From: Pithys albifrons albifrons
Lineage: Eukaryota; Chordata; Aves; Passeriformes; Thamnophilidae
Length of the DNA: 64,000 nt
Assembly (NCBI RefSeq): GCF_047495875.1
Contig: NC_092497.1
Location: 79,679,749-79,743,748 of the forward strand
Direction of reading: 5' to 3'
Shown: positions 50,421-63,400 of the stretch, piece by piece
Numbering within the stretch: position 1 is the first letter of the stretch
Layout of the letters: every line of letters begins with the position of its first letter
Notes under the pieces: model-generated
Database searches by the model: none
Told to the model about the DNA's origin: nothing
The model's input: only the letters and a program-made list of their open reading frames with translations
Translations under genes and position numbers: made by a program

Positions 50421-53205
50421 TTGAGAGACTGCACATAACTCTGGCCTGCATTAGATTTCATGCCTGAAGCAGACGGCCCTTTCTGAATTTAGCAGCCCAC
50501 AGCCTCACTGGAGACAAGGTGTCAGAGCACTTCTCACAGGAACATCAGCCTGAGTTTCCTGCCTTCTAAGTAAGGGGAAGAGCTATTGGTTATTCAGGAA
50601 GGGGTTGTTGCAACTAATATGCAGCGGATATTAATAACACCAGGTTTTTGATCTTGTTTTCATATCTCAGCTCAATACCACAACTTCTGAGGATGAGGTC
50701 TTGCACTAATTTATGCCTTTATCGTTATTTAATTTAGATCAAATACATACAGTGTAAACAAAAATTTTATGTAGAGATCTTCCCAAAGTGGGAAATTTCA
50801 GGATTCTACCATTTTGTTGCAATGATTTGTTGTTTCTGATGCTAGAGAATGAATTAAAGACCATATGGCCAGGTGATCTTCAAGCTAGGGTTCACTGCCC
50901 AGGTCCCATGCCTCTGACCAGGTAGGGGTTAGTGACGTTTCCTGCCTCTAGAGGTTATGCAGTCTTCTGAAGATGGGAAGGTGATCTGGAGCTGGAAACA
51001 GAGCCTAATAAAGCAGAGAGTAAGTAATGTTGTGCCTACTTGGGGAAATGTTTGAATTCAGGGAAAATCTGCAGGTCTGAAGGGAAAAAAACCACAAACA
51101 AGGAAGACTGTAGTTTAGACAATCAGTTGCAATAAGCAGATAGGAAACGACTTCTGTTAAAGCTTAAGAAACATTAAGTTGAGCAATGTGGAACTTTGAA
51201 ACTGTTCATGAACACTTCACTGCCATCATTTCACTATCAAAGGCTATATTTCCTTTCTCTGTCTCTGCCTTCTGCCGTAGGTAAAGAATCGGTCTTACAA
51301 AAATGCATGCATCCTATTTTGTCTGTGTAAATAGATGTGCTGTTGCTCAGTTCACACACATTTAAAAAAGGAAAAGGAAAATTACTCAAAAAGAAATTCC
51401 TGAAACTGGGGAGAGAAAGGTATGTAGTCATTGTACGTACCTGTACATACATACTGATTACTTTTGCCTCATGATACAAACAGACAAACTTTTCTAAATT
51501 ATTATCAACACAGAGTTAATGTTAGAGACAGCAGTGAACCATACAAGGAGGTCTCACTAGCAATCTGAAGTGCTAGTGTCATAAGAAAAATATTCCTTAT
51601 GTGTGGAGCCAGTTACATGCTTTTGCTCCAATGGTTTGCAATGCCCATTCTGAAAGGCCATAGTAAGCAGTCTGCTGCTGGTCTGCTCAGCCATGCTGAG
51701 TAATGTATTAGTAGTAATAGCATGTGAGTTCTGCCTGGCTGATATGATAATCAGACAGCTTCAACCTTGACAGCGATGGACTGTTACCCACCACCAGAAG
51801 AAAAACAGGAAAACATACAAATAATTCATTTTTCTTTAAAGTCTATGAAGTCTATGACTCTTTCTCAACAAAAATAATGGCCCAAGAGTAGATAAGGCTC
51901 TACTTAATTATTTGGTATCCCTTCTGACTGAATCCAGTGGAATGTCTCCTTGAATGGAATCCATATGACTCTTTATTAAAGACTAGAGTGGGATATGAGT
52001 AGGGATTGGACACATATCCAACACAGATTCTAAACTGTATGTTTTATAAAATTAGTAAGAGTTGATGTTGCCTTTTTGTTTATAAGTGATACACCATAGG
52101 TAAAGGCAGAGGTAGTCCCTCCACTTACCTCTCACTTTGCTGAACTGGATCCTAGGAAGGACTGAAAGGGAAACTGAGTATACTATTCTTCCTCCACAAT
52201 AATGTCTACATATTTTTGGGTAATGAAAAGTCTTCTGTACTCCTTAACTCCTCTTTAACAGACTACACAGTTGTTCCCATGACATAATGAGCTGCAGTGA
52301 CTGCTATCATGGCCTGGGTTTGAGCTGATGTTCAGCATCTGTCCATTTCCTATTGACAGTTATAGAAGTTGGGTTTGTTATCAATATTTTTCTGCAATTG
52401 CACATGCAAGAACACAGACTTGCATCCAGGTTTGTGCTTTACTGGTGCAACTGAATGCTTTCTGTTAAAAATATATTGCAATAGAAGTAACAGTTTGCAG
52501 CAATTTTCATGCTTCATTTCTACCCTGTAAATTACCTATCTAGCAAAAAACATTGTTTTATTTTTTCAAGGTTTTAAAAATGGGCTTTGCTAATGGAAAA
52601 ATACCTCCTTTGCAGGAAAACTTTCATTTGAACAGATAGTACTGCTGAAATTAGAAAGGTTGGCATAGCACAAGAGCTTTAGCTGTAGGCAGAAAGTCTC
52701 AAACTTCCATTCCTCAGCCAATTAGCAGAAAGCAGAAACTTCCCACACTGAAAAGCAGTGTTAGCACTCTTGCAAAACAAGGTAACTTGTAAACACAAGT
52801 CTGCCTAACCCTATAGACAGTCTTGAAAAGCATCTGTGCATTTATGTTGAGGATAGTGCGACTTCCTACCATGCACTGCCCAGGCTCCAGCAGCCAGTGT
52901 TTGAGACATTTGTGTCTCAAGCCTCTAAGTTCCAGAACTTGGTGATGTGGAGCAAGTCAGTACTTCTTATGTTAGTTTTAAGTGTGTGTATGTTAATTTC
53001 ATCACATGTCTCTGTTACTGGTGTCTTAGATTCTTCTTCACACCTCTTTGCTACAGTAATAATGTTATATCAACATCTGTGATTCTTTTCCCCTTTCTTC
53101 ATCCTATCTAATTCCTCACTTTTCAAGCTGAAGAATCATTTTTAATCATCTTTTCCTGTTGGACCATTCTTTTATACTGCTCTTCATTCTTGTTACCCTT
53201 CTCTG
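50421..53205. other. Non-coding interval, nothing recognised
   Basis: AT-rich DNA. A CTAATAAAG polyadenylation-like hexamer near 51007 stands without other gene evidence. Confidence 0.5.
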
Positions 53206-53530
53206 ATTTTTTTCTTTTTCTGCAAAAGTTGTTTTAAGAGAGCAGTACCAAAACTGCGAACGCAGATTTGGGCAGGGCTGTCCCCACGTGGGTGTGCCCT
53301 GCCAGCCTGCACAGTGGATTTCAGGTGAGGCTCAGCGTGCACAGAACTGGCCCCACCGTTTAAGTCCTGAGGTTCATCTGCCATGGCCGAGCGAGCTTGG
53401 ACAGTGCCAGGGAAGTCCTCAGGACTAGAACCTACAGCACCCGGCATTGCCCAGGAGGTCTCCCATCCAAGTACTAATCCGGGGCTGACCCTGCTGAGCT
53501 TCCGAGATCTGACGGGATGGGATGTCAGGG
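53206..53530 (-). mobile_element. 5S rRNA-headed repeat (SINE-like), copy 2
   Basis: Positions 53530-53431 on the minus strand match most of 5S rRNA, including an exact internal control element TACTTGGATGGGAGACC (53473-53457) and a GGGTGCTGTAGG end. About 20 bases of the 5S 5' end are missing. Downstream on the minus strand is a GC-rich body of about 155 bases (53426-53271) shared with 19775-19945, then AAAAAGAAAAAAA at about 53208-53221. The order Pol III head, body and A-rich tail is that of a SINE. No target duplication is visible. The alternative is a 5S pseudogene inserted beside an unrelated repeat. Confidence 0.7.
53431..53530 (-). pseudogene. 5S rRNA-derived sequence (5'-truncated)
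   Basis: The minus strand matches vertebrate 5S rRNA from about base 20 to base 119 with scattered substitutions (e.g. GGATTAGTACTTGG for GGTTAGTACTTGG). Truncation and substitutions argue against a functional rRNA gene. It forms the head of the SINE-like element at 53206-53530. Confidence 0.88.
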
Positions 53531-54402
53531 AGACATTTAACTACGTACACATACATACAATACCTGTATTCATGCTCTGTCTTGTGAATGAAAAACAAGT
53601 TATTGTAGATGGTAACACAGAACAGTAAGGAATACCTTCAGTGCTAAACTTGACACTGTCACTGGATGTCCACAGAGTTGTGCGACTACAAATTATAGCT
53701 TTCACAAGAGTTCAATGTGAGAATAGTTTTATCACATGTAGAAGTATGACTTTGGAGGAGCTGAAATTCCAAAAACAATGCAGCAAGTAATTTATGGAAA
53801 ACTTTTCAACATACTTTTTAGTAGTTGTGATTGTTACACATTAATAGCAGATGCATCTCTATCACAATCGAGTTTTCTCTTGAAATTAGACTGTTTTTTA
53901 AAATATAATCTTGCTAATAAAACACCTCTACAGGTAAGAATTCACACACTTGACAATTTGCAAAAAAACCCCCCAAGAAGTAGCCAGCACATCAGAATAC
54001 AATTTCAAGGGTAAGATCAGTGAGAACAAAAACTATAATTCTGTCAAATTTTTCTTGAATGAGATATGCAAAGCAAGCGGGGCTAACTACATGTGTAAAA
54101 CTACTTCACTTTTTCTTTTCTCTTGGAAATCAATCAGTTCTGATCCTTGGGCTGGAGTAACAAAACTAGGAATGGATTTAAACTGGGTATAATATTCACA
54201 ATGTATTCAGAATATTCCTAATGAATGCTTCTTTTGCATCCCGTATCATACAAAATATCTAGTTCTAGAAGGTATCCTTCATACAAATCAGCAATGACAG
54301 AGGAGCTAAAATTATTTTTAAAGGAAATGCCTTTAAAGGGTAATGTAGGAAATTTGTGGCTGTAATTGGATTTGGATATACTTACCTTTTCATATTCACC
54401 TG

Positions 54403-54408
<6 letters not shown>
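53531..54408. other. Non-coding interval, nothing recognised
   Basis: AT-rich DNA with short chance ORFs. Confidence 0.55.

Positions 54409-54443
<35 letters not shown>
54409..54443. repeat. (AT)n microsatellite
   Basis: About 17 uninterrupted AT dinucleotides. Confidence 0.95.
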
Positions 54444-54448
<5 letters not shown>

Positions 54449-57400
54449 TTCTACTCTGTTTAAACTAATATTGTAGGTAAGGTCACTTCACATCCACCCC
54501 CGATTAACTTTATTGACTTCTCTGAAGACAGAGATATGAACATTCCCATAATAATCAAGAGCTCTGATGGCTATAAAGTGACTAAACATGGTAGGCAGTC
54601 TTCTTTTTTTCTTTCTAAAACCAACCAAGCTTTCCCACTTAGGCAGCAGACAGAGGCAAAAATGAAGCAAAAAGGCAAGGAAAAGAGGTTCTTATCTTTG
54701 ACATGATCTGTTAAACAAGAAATATCACTCCAAACACACATCTCCCACCCTAAAACAGCAACTGTGACATCCTGTAACTTGAAACCAGTATTTTAAGGCA
54801 GTTTAGTATCGTTTAAATTACAGTCTGCTACACAAATACCTTGCAATGAAATGTTTATCAGCTTTCTGACATAGCTTCTTCCATTTGTGACTTATAAACT
54901 GTTTTTTACTGGTTCCATCACATCTGATAACATGGCTTGAGAACAGGTGGTGAAAATGTTACACAATTATGAGAGCCTCTGTTTGTGTGTGTGTGGTCTC
55001 TTGGCTTGCAAGGCCACTGACCAAATACAAAGGCATTATAAAAGTCTCAGAGTTACATTATCAGCCTCTGTGGTTGAGTTCTGCCCTAGGTGGACTCTTT
55101 CTGCAGCTGGGGTCTTTCTGGACTTCAGCTTTGCTGAAGGGTTAAAAGTTCAGAATTATCAAAACTTACGTCTAAGAAGAAAATCCACTCAAAGCTACTC
55201 ACAAAATAGTTCTATGGCTTACCCGGGTACTCGGTGTGGATGGGTAACTGTCTGGTGTTGCAGTGTAAATTAGCTGGTTTCTTGGTAAAGCTCAGAAGGT
55301 GGTATGTTGGCTGTGGCAGGAGTGGGGTTTTTGTTGCATACTACCATTGTACCTTTAGAAGTTTTGCAGCAAACCCTGCTGGAATAAGTTTCCTGTCCAG
55401 AGGTATATTAACATGGGTTGCTGTTTAACTTTCTTTGCAGGAGAGATAAAACCCTTCTGTAGTTTTATCATGAAAATATTTTTTAGCAGATTCCTTGCAA
55501 ATTCTACTTTCTCAAGTGGAAATATCCACCTTTAGAGGCATTGTACTGTCCAATTCAGTATTCAGATTTTTATTTTAGCAAAACAAGAATAAAGTGTTGT
55601 GATTAGTAACCTGATCAAGAAAGAATTAAACTAATGGTAAAATCTTGCAAATTATTTCTGTCATATATACAGCCTTTCAGACAGAGTAAGGGAGTTTTAT
55701 AATTTGAAATAATTTCAATTTCAATGCCTTTATTGCTAAGAACTTGTTTGCCTTGAAGGGGGAAGTGCTATAGGACTGTTTCTCAACAATGGATATAGTC
55801 AGCTGAGGGTGTTCTCCACTGCTGCCCTGCATTTGGATGTGACAGGTGCCATTCACCATAATGCAGAAACAAAAATAACTTCAAATATTTGCCCTAGAGC
55901 TACAGTAGGGATGCACATCTTGAATTTCAACAGTCTTCAAAATAACCTTTGGAGAATTCAAAGAAACATTCTACAGATGGTGTAGTTTTGCTTTACTCCT
56001 TCCATCACTGTATTCCCTCCCAACACACCTATATTTATCCAGGTTCCCTTCCCATTTTACTGTTCAGTCATAACCTCCAGAAAAAGAGCATGTATTTTAG
56101 TTTAGGATTTTAAGTACAATATGCTCTCTCACATCTACAATGCATATACTTCCAAGAGGAATTCTGCAACAGATCTGTGCAGTTGATTTCATTAAAATGT
56201 TTCCAGTTCTTGTTTCCACATCTGTACAGAAAAAGTGCATGAACTATTATATTTTTGAAAGAGGCATGTATCAAAAGGCCTGACTACACTGCCTTCCTTT
56301 TAGTCTCAGTAAAGTACAATACACTCTAAGTTCAATGTACTCAAGTTCCTAAGGTCTGGTTTACCTTTTCCCTTTCCTTTCTTGCAATTTTGGTTTTTCA
56401 AATACTCCTGAAGGTTAATCAGTGTTTAACAATAAATATAATATCGTGTTCTTGTTAATTTCTAAAATTCCAGGCAAGAAATGATGCTTGCTGCTCACAG
56501 TTAAATATTATAGAATTACTGTCAATACTGGGGTTTGGCTGTTTGACCATGAAATTATTTTTAACAACTAACTCTTTCTGCAAACCCATTTTTTGTTATA
56601 TCAGTATCAAATTGGTATGTTCCTCTATTTGTTTGAGTTTATAAAAATATATCTGTCCAAAGAAAGAGCCAGGCTTTGAGTGGACAACGGTTCTATAGCA
56701 CACAAGAAATTTTTCAATTTGTACTGTTCTGACACTTCCAGCATGAGCTTATGGTAGAGTTTTATCTTGCTCTTTCAAAACACACTTCAGTAAAAAGCAA
56801 TTTTTCATTTTCATATTGTTACCAACACAAAAATATGTTGTTTCATAACCACGTCAAAAAATATCTACCAGAAATATTTAAAGACTGCAAAATCACATGT
56901 CTAGAAATTAGTTAGTAGCAGAATTAAAGCAGTTAATCAAGTTTTGTCTCTTTAGGACTCTTTTGAAATGTTTTTAAGAAGATGTTAATTTATTTTTCCA
57001 TTAGACTCTCAACTTTGTCAAGTCACACAACAGCTATTATTCAGGGAATGCAACACCTGGTGAAAATTTCAGATGTCCCCTTTTCATTTGCACTCTCCAA
57101 TGGGATATTCCATGATGTAAAAGTGTTTTTTCATTGAAGCTTTTGTTAAGAAATTTCCACCCACAGTGAACACCAGAATGGGAAATTTCAGTTCACATAG
57201 TTAGTTAATCATTGTCAGGAAATTACTAAATATGAAGAATTGTAAAAAAAGTGTTAGATATACTTCCACTGATTGTGCTGTTATCGCTGCAGGAATAATG
57301 TGTTCTTAAGGATCAAACTCATTAATACAATTTAAGATAACTGATATAATGGACTATGGTAACTTTACAGTGCAAGTTATACTTGTGGAGTATCCCTGCG

Positions 57401-60400
57401 ATGATTCATCTGAGAACATGTACCTGCTCAGCAAAGCAGAGGGAGAAGAGAGACAAAGGTGATCTAACACAAGTCCCTTTTCCTCCTTGCTGCTGGGGAT
57501 TATTTGTGCTTCAGGTACTTGCAGAAAACAAGGAAGGGAAAACAGAGCATTTCAAGGGCTTGATGTTAAATGAGTGTGTCTGCCTAAGGGTTCCTGTGCA
57601 GTAGGGCTGAAGGTGACACATGGAAAGATTTTGCTGCTGATCCTCCCAGTAACTTTCCTCATGGCCTTTTTTTCACGACTTTCCTGTTTACTTTGGTACC
57701 CAGTTCAGGAGAAGTTGCAATATAAACAAACAGCACTTATATAGATCTGTGCTTTTATCCACTATGATTTTATTTCTTTTATTTTTCACTACTGTCATTC
57801 TACACAAACTGTTAACTCAATGGTATAAATTGTAAGTGACCTCTTGAAATTAAACACAAATATTCTGCAGGCATTTTAGCAAATACCAAAGCTTAGCTGG
57901 TGTTCTTATTGAAGCAAGATAGTTCAAACAACCCTAACAAACAACAACAAAAAAGAGAAGATACAGTTATTTCAGTTCCAACATATTTGCAAGCTACTAG
58001 GATCTGGGACAGAAAAAAAGTGCAGTCCATTATCCCGAAGCTTGCAGTGCAGTACAAACATTCTGTAAGCTCAGCTGTCACCCCTGACATTGCAGCCATG
58101 TGGTTGCAAACATTGCTTCAAAATCTCTGTGAGTGTGTGTCTGTATTTAGGATAAGAATGGGAGAAGTAAATACGGAAAACTGATAAATATAGATGTAGT
58201 TGATATAGAATGTATTTTAAGGTTACTAGTGAGGGCATTATAGATTTAACTTTCCTAAAACCAACCCAAAATCCTTTCCTGCAGTAAAGAAACTTGTCTC
58301 TGTTTTCCTTTTCCACATAAAGGATCTCGGTCATGGGATGAGTAGTAGGGTGTTTGATCTATAGCCCTAGTGCATAGATGCCCAGGTTTGTCCTAAAATC
58401 TTCATTGATGTAAGTTGCTCTCTGTAGAAAATGATGGTGTGGAACTGGTTTCTATGGAGATCCCAGCTTTCATCAGATGATTAATATAAAAATGATGTAT
58501 GGGGTTCAGAAAATGACAGTGATCTGTAGGAGGAAGGATTGGGTTGCTCAGTGTTGGGGGGTTTTTTCCTTTTATTTTTGAAGTCATTCTGTTGTCTGAC
58601 TCAGAACTCGCTTGAGAAATGAGGTCTAGCCTTCATTTAAATAACTGTATAAATAATGCCAGCTGTAGAAGCATTCACACAGCACTGACAGCAATGGATA
58701 AAAATACATAAAAACTCAATTTCTCAAACATTGCCTTTTAAGTATAGTAAATAAATCAATGAGCGTAAGTTCTCTGAAACATCGAGTTGAAATATGAATG
58801 TTTATAAAATATGAGGTACTCAGTAGATGGGCTAAGGGCTTCTTGGCAATTTGCATATAAAAACAAAAATTTCCCAAATGGCCACAGTTCTAAATCCTTT
58901 TACATTTAAGCTGTAAACTGGCAGTACCATGACCTAGGTTTGTAGAACTGCTAACCTCTCACTACTTCATATGAGGTTAGTAGAAATTGCAAGGCTTTAC
59001 CAGTTTTGAAAATCAAGATCAAATACCACACATTAAATTGCCCCAAAATATTTAAGTGCTTAATTTCATTTGCCTTTGTGTTTTAGAGTTATCATTGATA
59101 ATCAAATTTGTTAAACTTCAGGGGTTTGTTCTATTACATCAAGGGGACAAAAAGAGCATTCCTTCCGAAATTTGAGCTGCTTGTCTATTGAGAGCAAGCA
59201 ATGACTAGAGAAGGTTTGTTATCCTGACTTTTCATATGTAGTTTAAAATTGTGTGCTGCTATGAAAAATTACACATATAAAGTGTTTTTTCATTGTCTGA
59301 TTTTTTTTTCCATGCATAGTCCTCTGTTTTATCAGAATATCAGGCATAATGCACTCTACTTTAGAAATTCTAAGAAAAATCCATGTGTCCTGCTACTTCT
59401 TTAAAGTCTGGGAACCTGGTTTGCCAAAATAAAACTGGTCTTTCTATTACTATCCACTAAAATACTTTGGAGCCATTCAGCAATGCAAAAATAGAAATTA
59501 GTCAACAAGCTTTAAGGAATTCATGCAGAATTTGCTTTTGTACAGCAACTTGGGATTCTGTCAGACTCATAAGACCCTCACAAAAGTATTAGACACACAA
59601 TTATTATAAGAGGAAAGGCATACACAAAAGGATCAAGGCTGCAACTTCTCCTACTCCCCCAAAACATTAAAGAATAAAAATCAACAACAGATTTGAATTT
59701 ATATTTATACACCAAAATAAATATGCCCCATCTTGCAACTCATTCCTACAGCCTTGCCAGAGTCTTCTATTCACAGCATACTGTTCTAACAGATAGACAA
59801 AATTAAAGCAAATTCTTACAGGTCTTTAAACCTCTATTTAAGGGTTTGTTTTTTTTTTTCAAAAGACAAAGAAGATGTTAAGTAATTAGCAGCATTTAAA
59901 GACCTACTCTTCAGCTAAGTATGTCTCACCCATAGTCTGTGATACAGATTAAATATTTGCCTTCTAATTTGGTATCTTATTTACATAAGGCTGCTTTCCT
60001 CAAACAATTATTCTTTACTCATAGAATTAACTGTTACAAATGGGATGCCACAATGGAAAGCAGTGAGTCTCAATGCAAGGGGAGTTAAAGATGTAGTTTT
60101 TATAGATTACTAAATAATGCCTATATGCTTGTCCCCATTCTCTGCCTTATCTCACTCATGCTTTCCTGACCATCCAAGTACTCACCAGAAATGTGAGTGA
60201 AGCAGATTTTGTTTCCAATGAATAATATTTTTATTTGTATAAATTTGAAGAGGTTTTATATTTAGCCTGCTAATAGGTAGAATTACGGGGTTCTTTCTTA
60301 ATGCTTCATCATGCCAAAAGATTGCACATATGGCCAGCTTTTCCTGGTTTCTGCTACCAATCTAATATATTTCATACCTGTATAATTTTATTTTTTTTCA

Positions 60401-63400
60401 TTTTGGGATACTTATGAAACATGTAGTTCACAACTTTATTGAAACAGTGAAATTGCTGAGAGTTTTAAATAAAGAGACTTTACAGAAGTATGTTCATTCC
60501 CAGATGACAGGAACATATCATACTCAACTTGCCCAACATTTAGTTTTACATTTCAATGTACTGACAGATTTCAAAGTAAGAAAGGATGACTTTGCTCTCC
60601 TAGTGTCACCCTACAGCTATTACAGAACAGAGCATGTTTTCCACACTTTATCAAGACCCAGATCCACAATTTCTTCTCTACATAAAAGGAGCTAAGCAAC
60701 CTGAAAAACTTGTGGGAAGCCTGTACATTTTATTGGAAATCAGTTTTGGCCAAAACTGAGGTGCTGTCAACAGTAGATTTGATCTTCTACATTGACTTTG
60801 AATTGAACAGTAAAACATGCAAAAGCGCAAAGACCAAAAGGTTTGCACTGGGGAATAATAAAAAGATGCAACACTATTCAGAGTTCAATTCTGATTGCAT
60901 GGAGAGTGACGAAATTTTTATCACCACTGTACAAGCAGAGAAATGACAGATTGCCTCTAACCTCAAGAATAAGCTGTAAAAAAGACCAAATAGCAACTTT
61001 GCTATTAGTAGAGTAACTTTTAGATGTCTGGGAAAATAATTTCTCAGTTTTTATATGCTCTGCACTAAAAAGTAGATAGAAGTGTTTTGGCTGGACAGTT
61101 CAACTTGACTTTTTGTTTGCTCTGGAGTCAAGCAGATTTCATCATTTAAGATCTGCAATTTCTCACACTCTGGGAATCAAACTTCTATGAAAAGTTAGAA
61201 TGGAAAAAAATATTAAGGGCAGTACCTTTGTTTGCATTAACAAAAGAAACAAAAAAAAAGCAACCAGCCAAAACAACTAGCAGCAACTAAAATTTCACTT
61301 AAATTTCCTTCAGTTTTGGAAAAGCCTTCCCCACTTCCCTACCCCCCACTTTTTATGTTTTCAGTCTCTAGAGTTTAGGCAAAACAGAATGATAAGTCGT
61401 AAGTGCACATCACGAAAGTCTCAGGACAAGCAGTTCAGCAGATGATCACATCAGAGTTAAGTAGCTGTGTTCTACTTTTTCAAAAATTTAAAAAATAGAA
61501 AAATTCTCATATCACAGTAGGACAAACAGATTATGCATATTTTCACAGGAACTTTAGGTGTTTCCTGTGAAAATGGAATGAAACAAACCAAAGATTTTTA
61601 CATGATAACATTTTCTTAGCCCTGGTGACATAGGCAGAGCCTAGGTTCAAGTTCTCCATCTGAACCAGCAGAACAAGCTGGGTTTCTGCAGGTAGATGAG
61701 TGTCATGAACATTTTTTTCCAGATATCTATTACTGTAATAACAGTTATGCATTTCTGTGTCTGACTTGAGATTAAATTAGCATACATTTGAAAGTTTCAT
61801 GTTCTGTAAATTTTTTGAGACAAAACATCTCACACGAAAACATCTGATTCCTTCTAACAAATGCATTTTTTGTCTGAAGATTTCAATCTATTGATTTAAG
61901 TCTATTGAGTCATAATATGATTAATGTCCTTTCATTAGGTATCCTGTTCATGTTAAAGAATTCCACAGATAAGTTACAAAACTTGCACCCCAGTGCCCCA
62001 GTCATTCAGCTGTTATCAAATTTTAGTAAATTTGATAACATAGTTTTAGTCAGCATTAAAATAGGTATATCTGATTTGGTTTAAGATTGTATGTGAATTA
62101 ATCCTTTTATAGTAAGCTGAGAGATGCTGTTTCAGCAATCTTCTCTTTTATCCTAACATCAATTTTAACACACTTCCTTTTTACAATTGTGGAAGTACTA
62201 TGGAGTCATTAAGCATTAGAATTATTTCAATTCATTAACTTCAGGAGAGGGAAGCTGTATCTTCTGTTTATATTCAAGGAAATGAATGTCAAAGATTTCC
62301 ATGTGTGTGGTGTAAATAAGAAAGGCCACCAGTGGAGAGCTTCAGTTTTTGTGATGAGAACATAAAAGTCAGTTGCTTCTGTTCCAGAGGTGATATTTTA
62401 CTTAGACATCTGCTCTGTTTGCAGAAAGAAGGCAAAACGTCTTTTGTTACTGATTTGCAGACTAAGAGGGTTTGGACATCAATTAAATTTAAGCTTTTTG
62501 AAAGTCCTTCTGCAAACCTTCATGTTCTAATGATAGACTGAGCAGTTCTTTGTAAAAATGCAATTTACATGAGAGACAAAAGAAATAAAGCAAATAGAGG
62601 GTGTGGGTTATCATGAAAATAATTGCACTACATCCCTGGAGCATTTTGCTGTTCATCATTAATTTTCTTGGGCTGTAATTCTCCTATGAAAACTTTGCCA
62701 TGGGGAATTAGAACATGATTTCTAAAGTATTAATCATAGAACAAAGCCATTTATTTTGTGTGTTCACTGAGAAAAAAAAAGATTATGAATTTGGTGTTTA
62801 GAGTAGACAAGGGTGACAGGATTTTATAGGAAATAATTTAAGCAATTTTGCATGATGCATTCTTCTTGACATCTTCAAAACAAAGTCCTTATTCTTTGGA
62901 GTAAATAAATGCTTTTGAATTAGTAAAAGCAAGGCCAGATTTGAATGTTACAATTTTTATTATAAATATGTGGCTCAAGAAACTTTAGCAATGGAGTAAA
63001 AAAACTTATATTCAATTATTATACACTTATTCTACACTGACATCATTCAAATAATCTATAGAGAAAAGAATATTTATGTAGAATGTGTTTTAATCTCTGA
63101 ACTTTAATGATTACATTGTCATGATTTACCAGGAAGTGGCGATGCTTGTGTTTATTTGAACATAGATTTTTCTCTAAAGTCCAAGAATGAAAAGCCATTC
63201 AGTACATGTAAGCAACAGTTAATAAGAATAATTGAATTTAAGCTCTTTATTGCATCACTTATTGTAAGAACAAAAGCAATACTTCAGATATTTTCTCTAT
63301 GCTGTAAGAATACTCTGTTCAGCCATACATAACTCCACCGTCAATATCAAGACCACAAGTAACTTTAATACAGTTGTGTATCCAGTATGTTCTTCATGTC

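Noticed and set aside
53431..53530. Functional 5S rRNA gene
   Set aside because: The 5' end is missing and substitutions occur throughout, and it is joined to a repeat body.
60414..60946. Two consecutive plus-strand frames, 93 and 78 codons, possible small gene
   Set aside because: The lengths are within chance, there is no convincing splice or promoter structure, and no domain is recognised.
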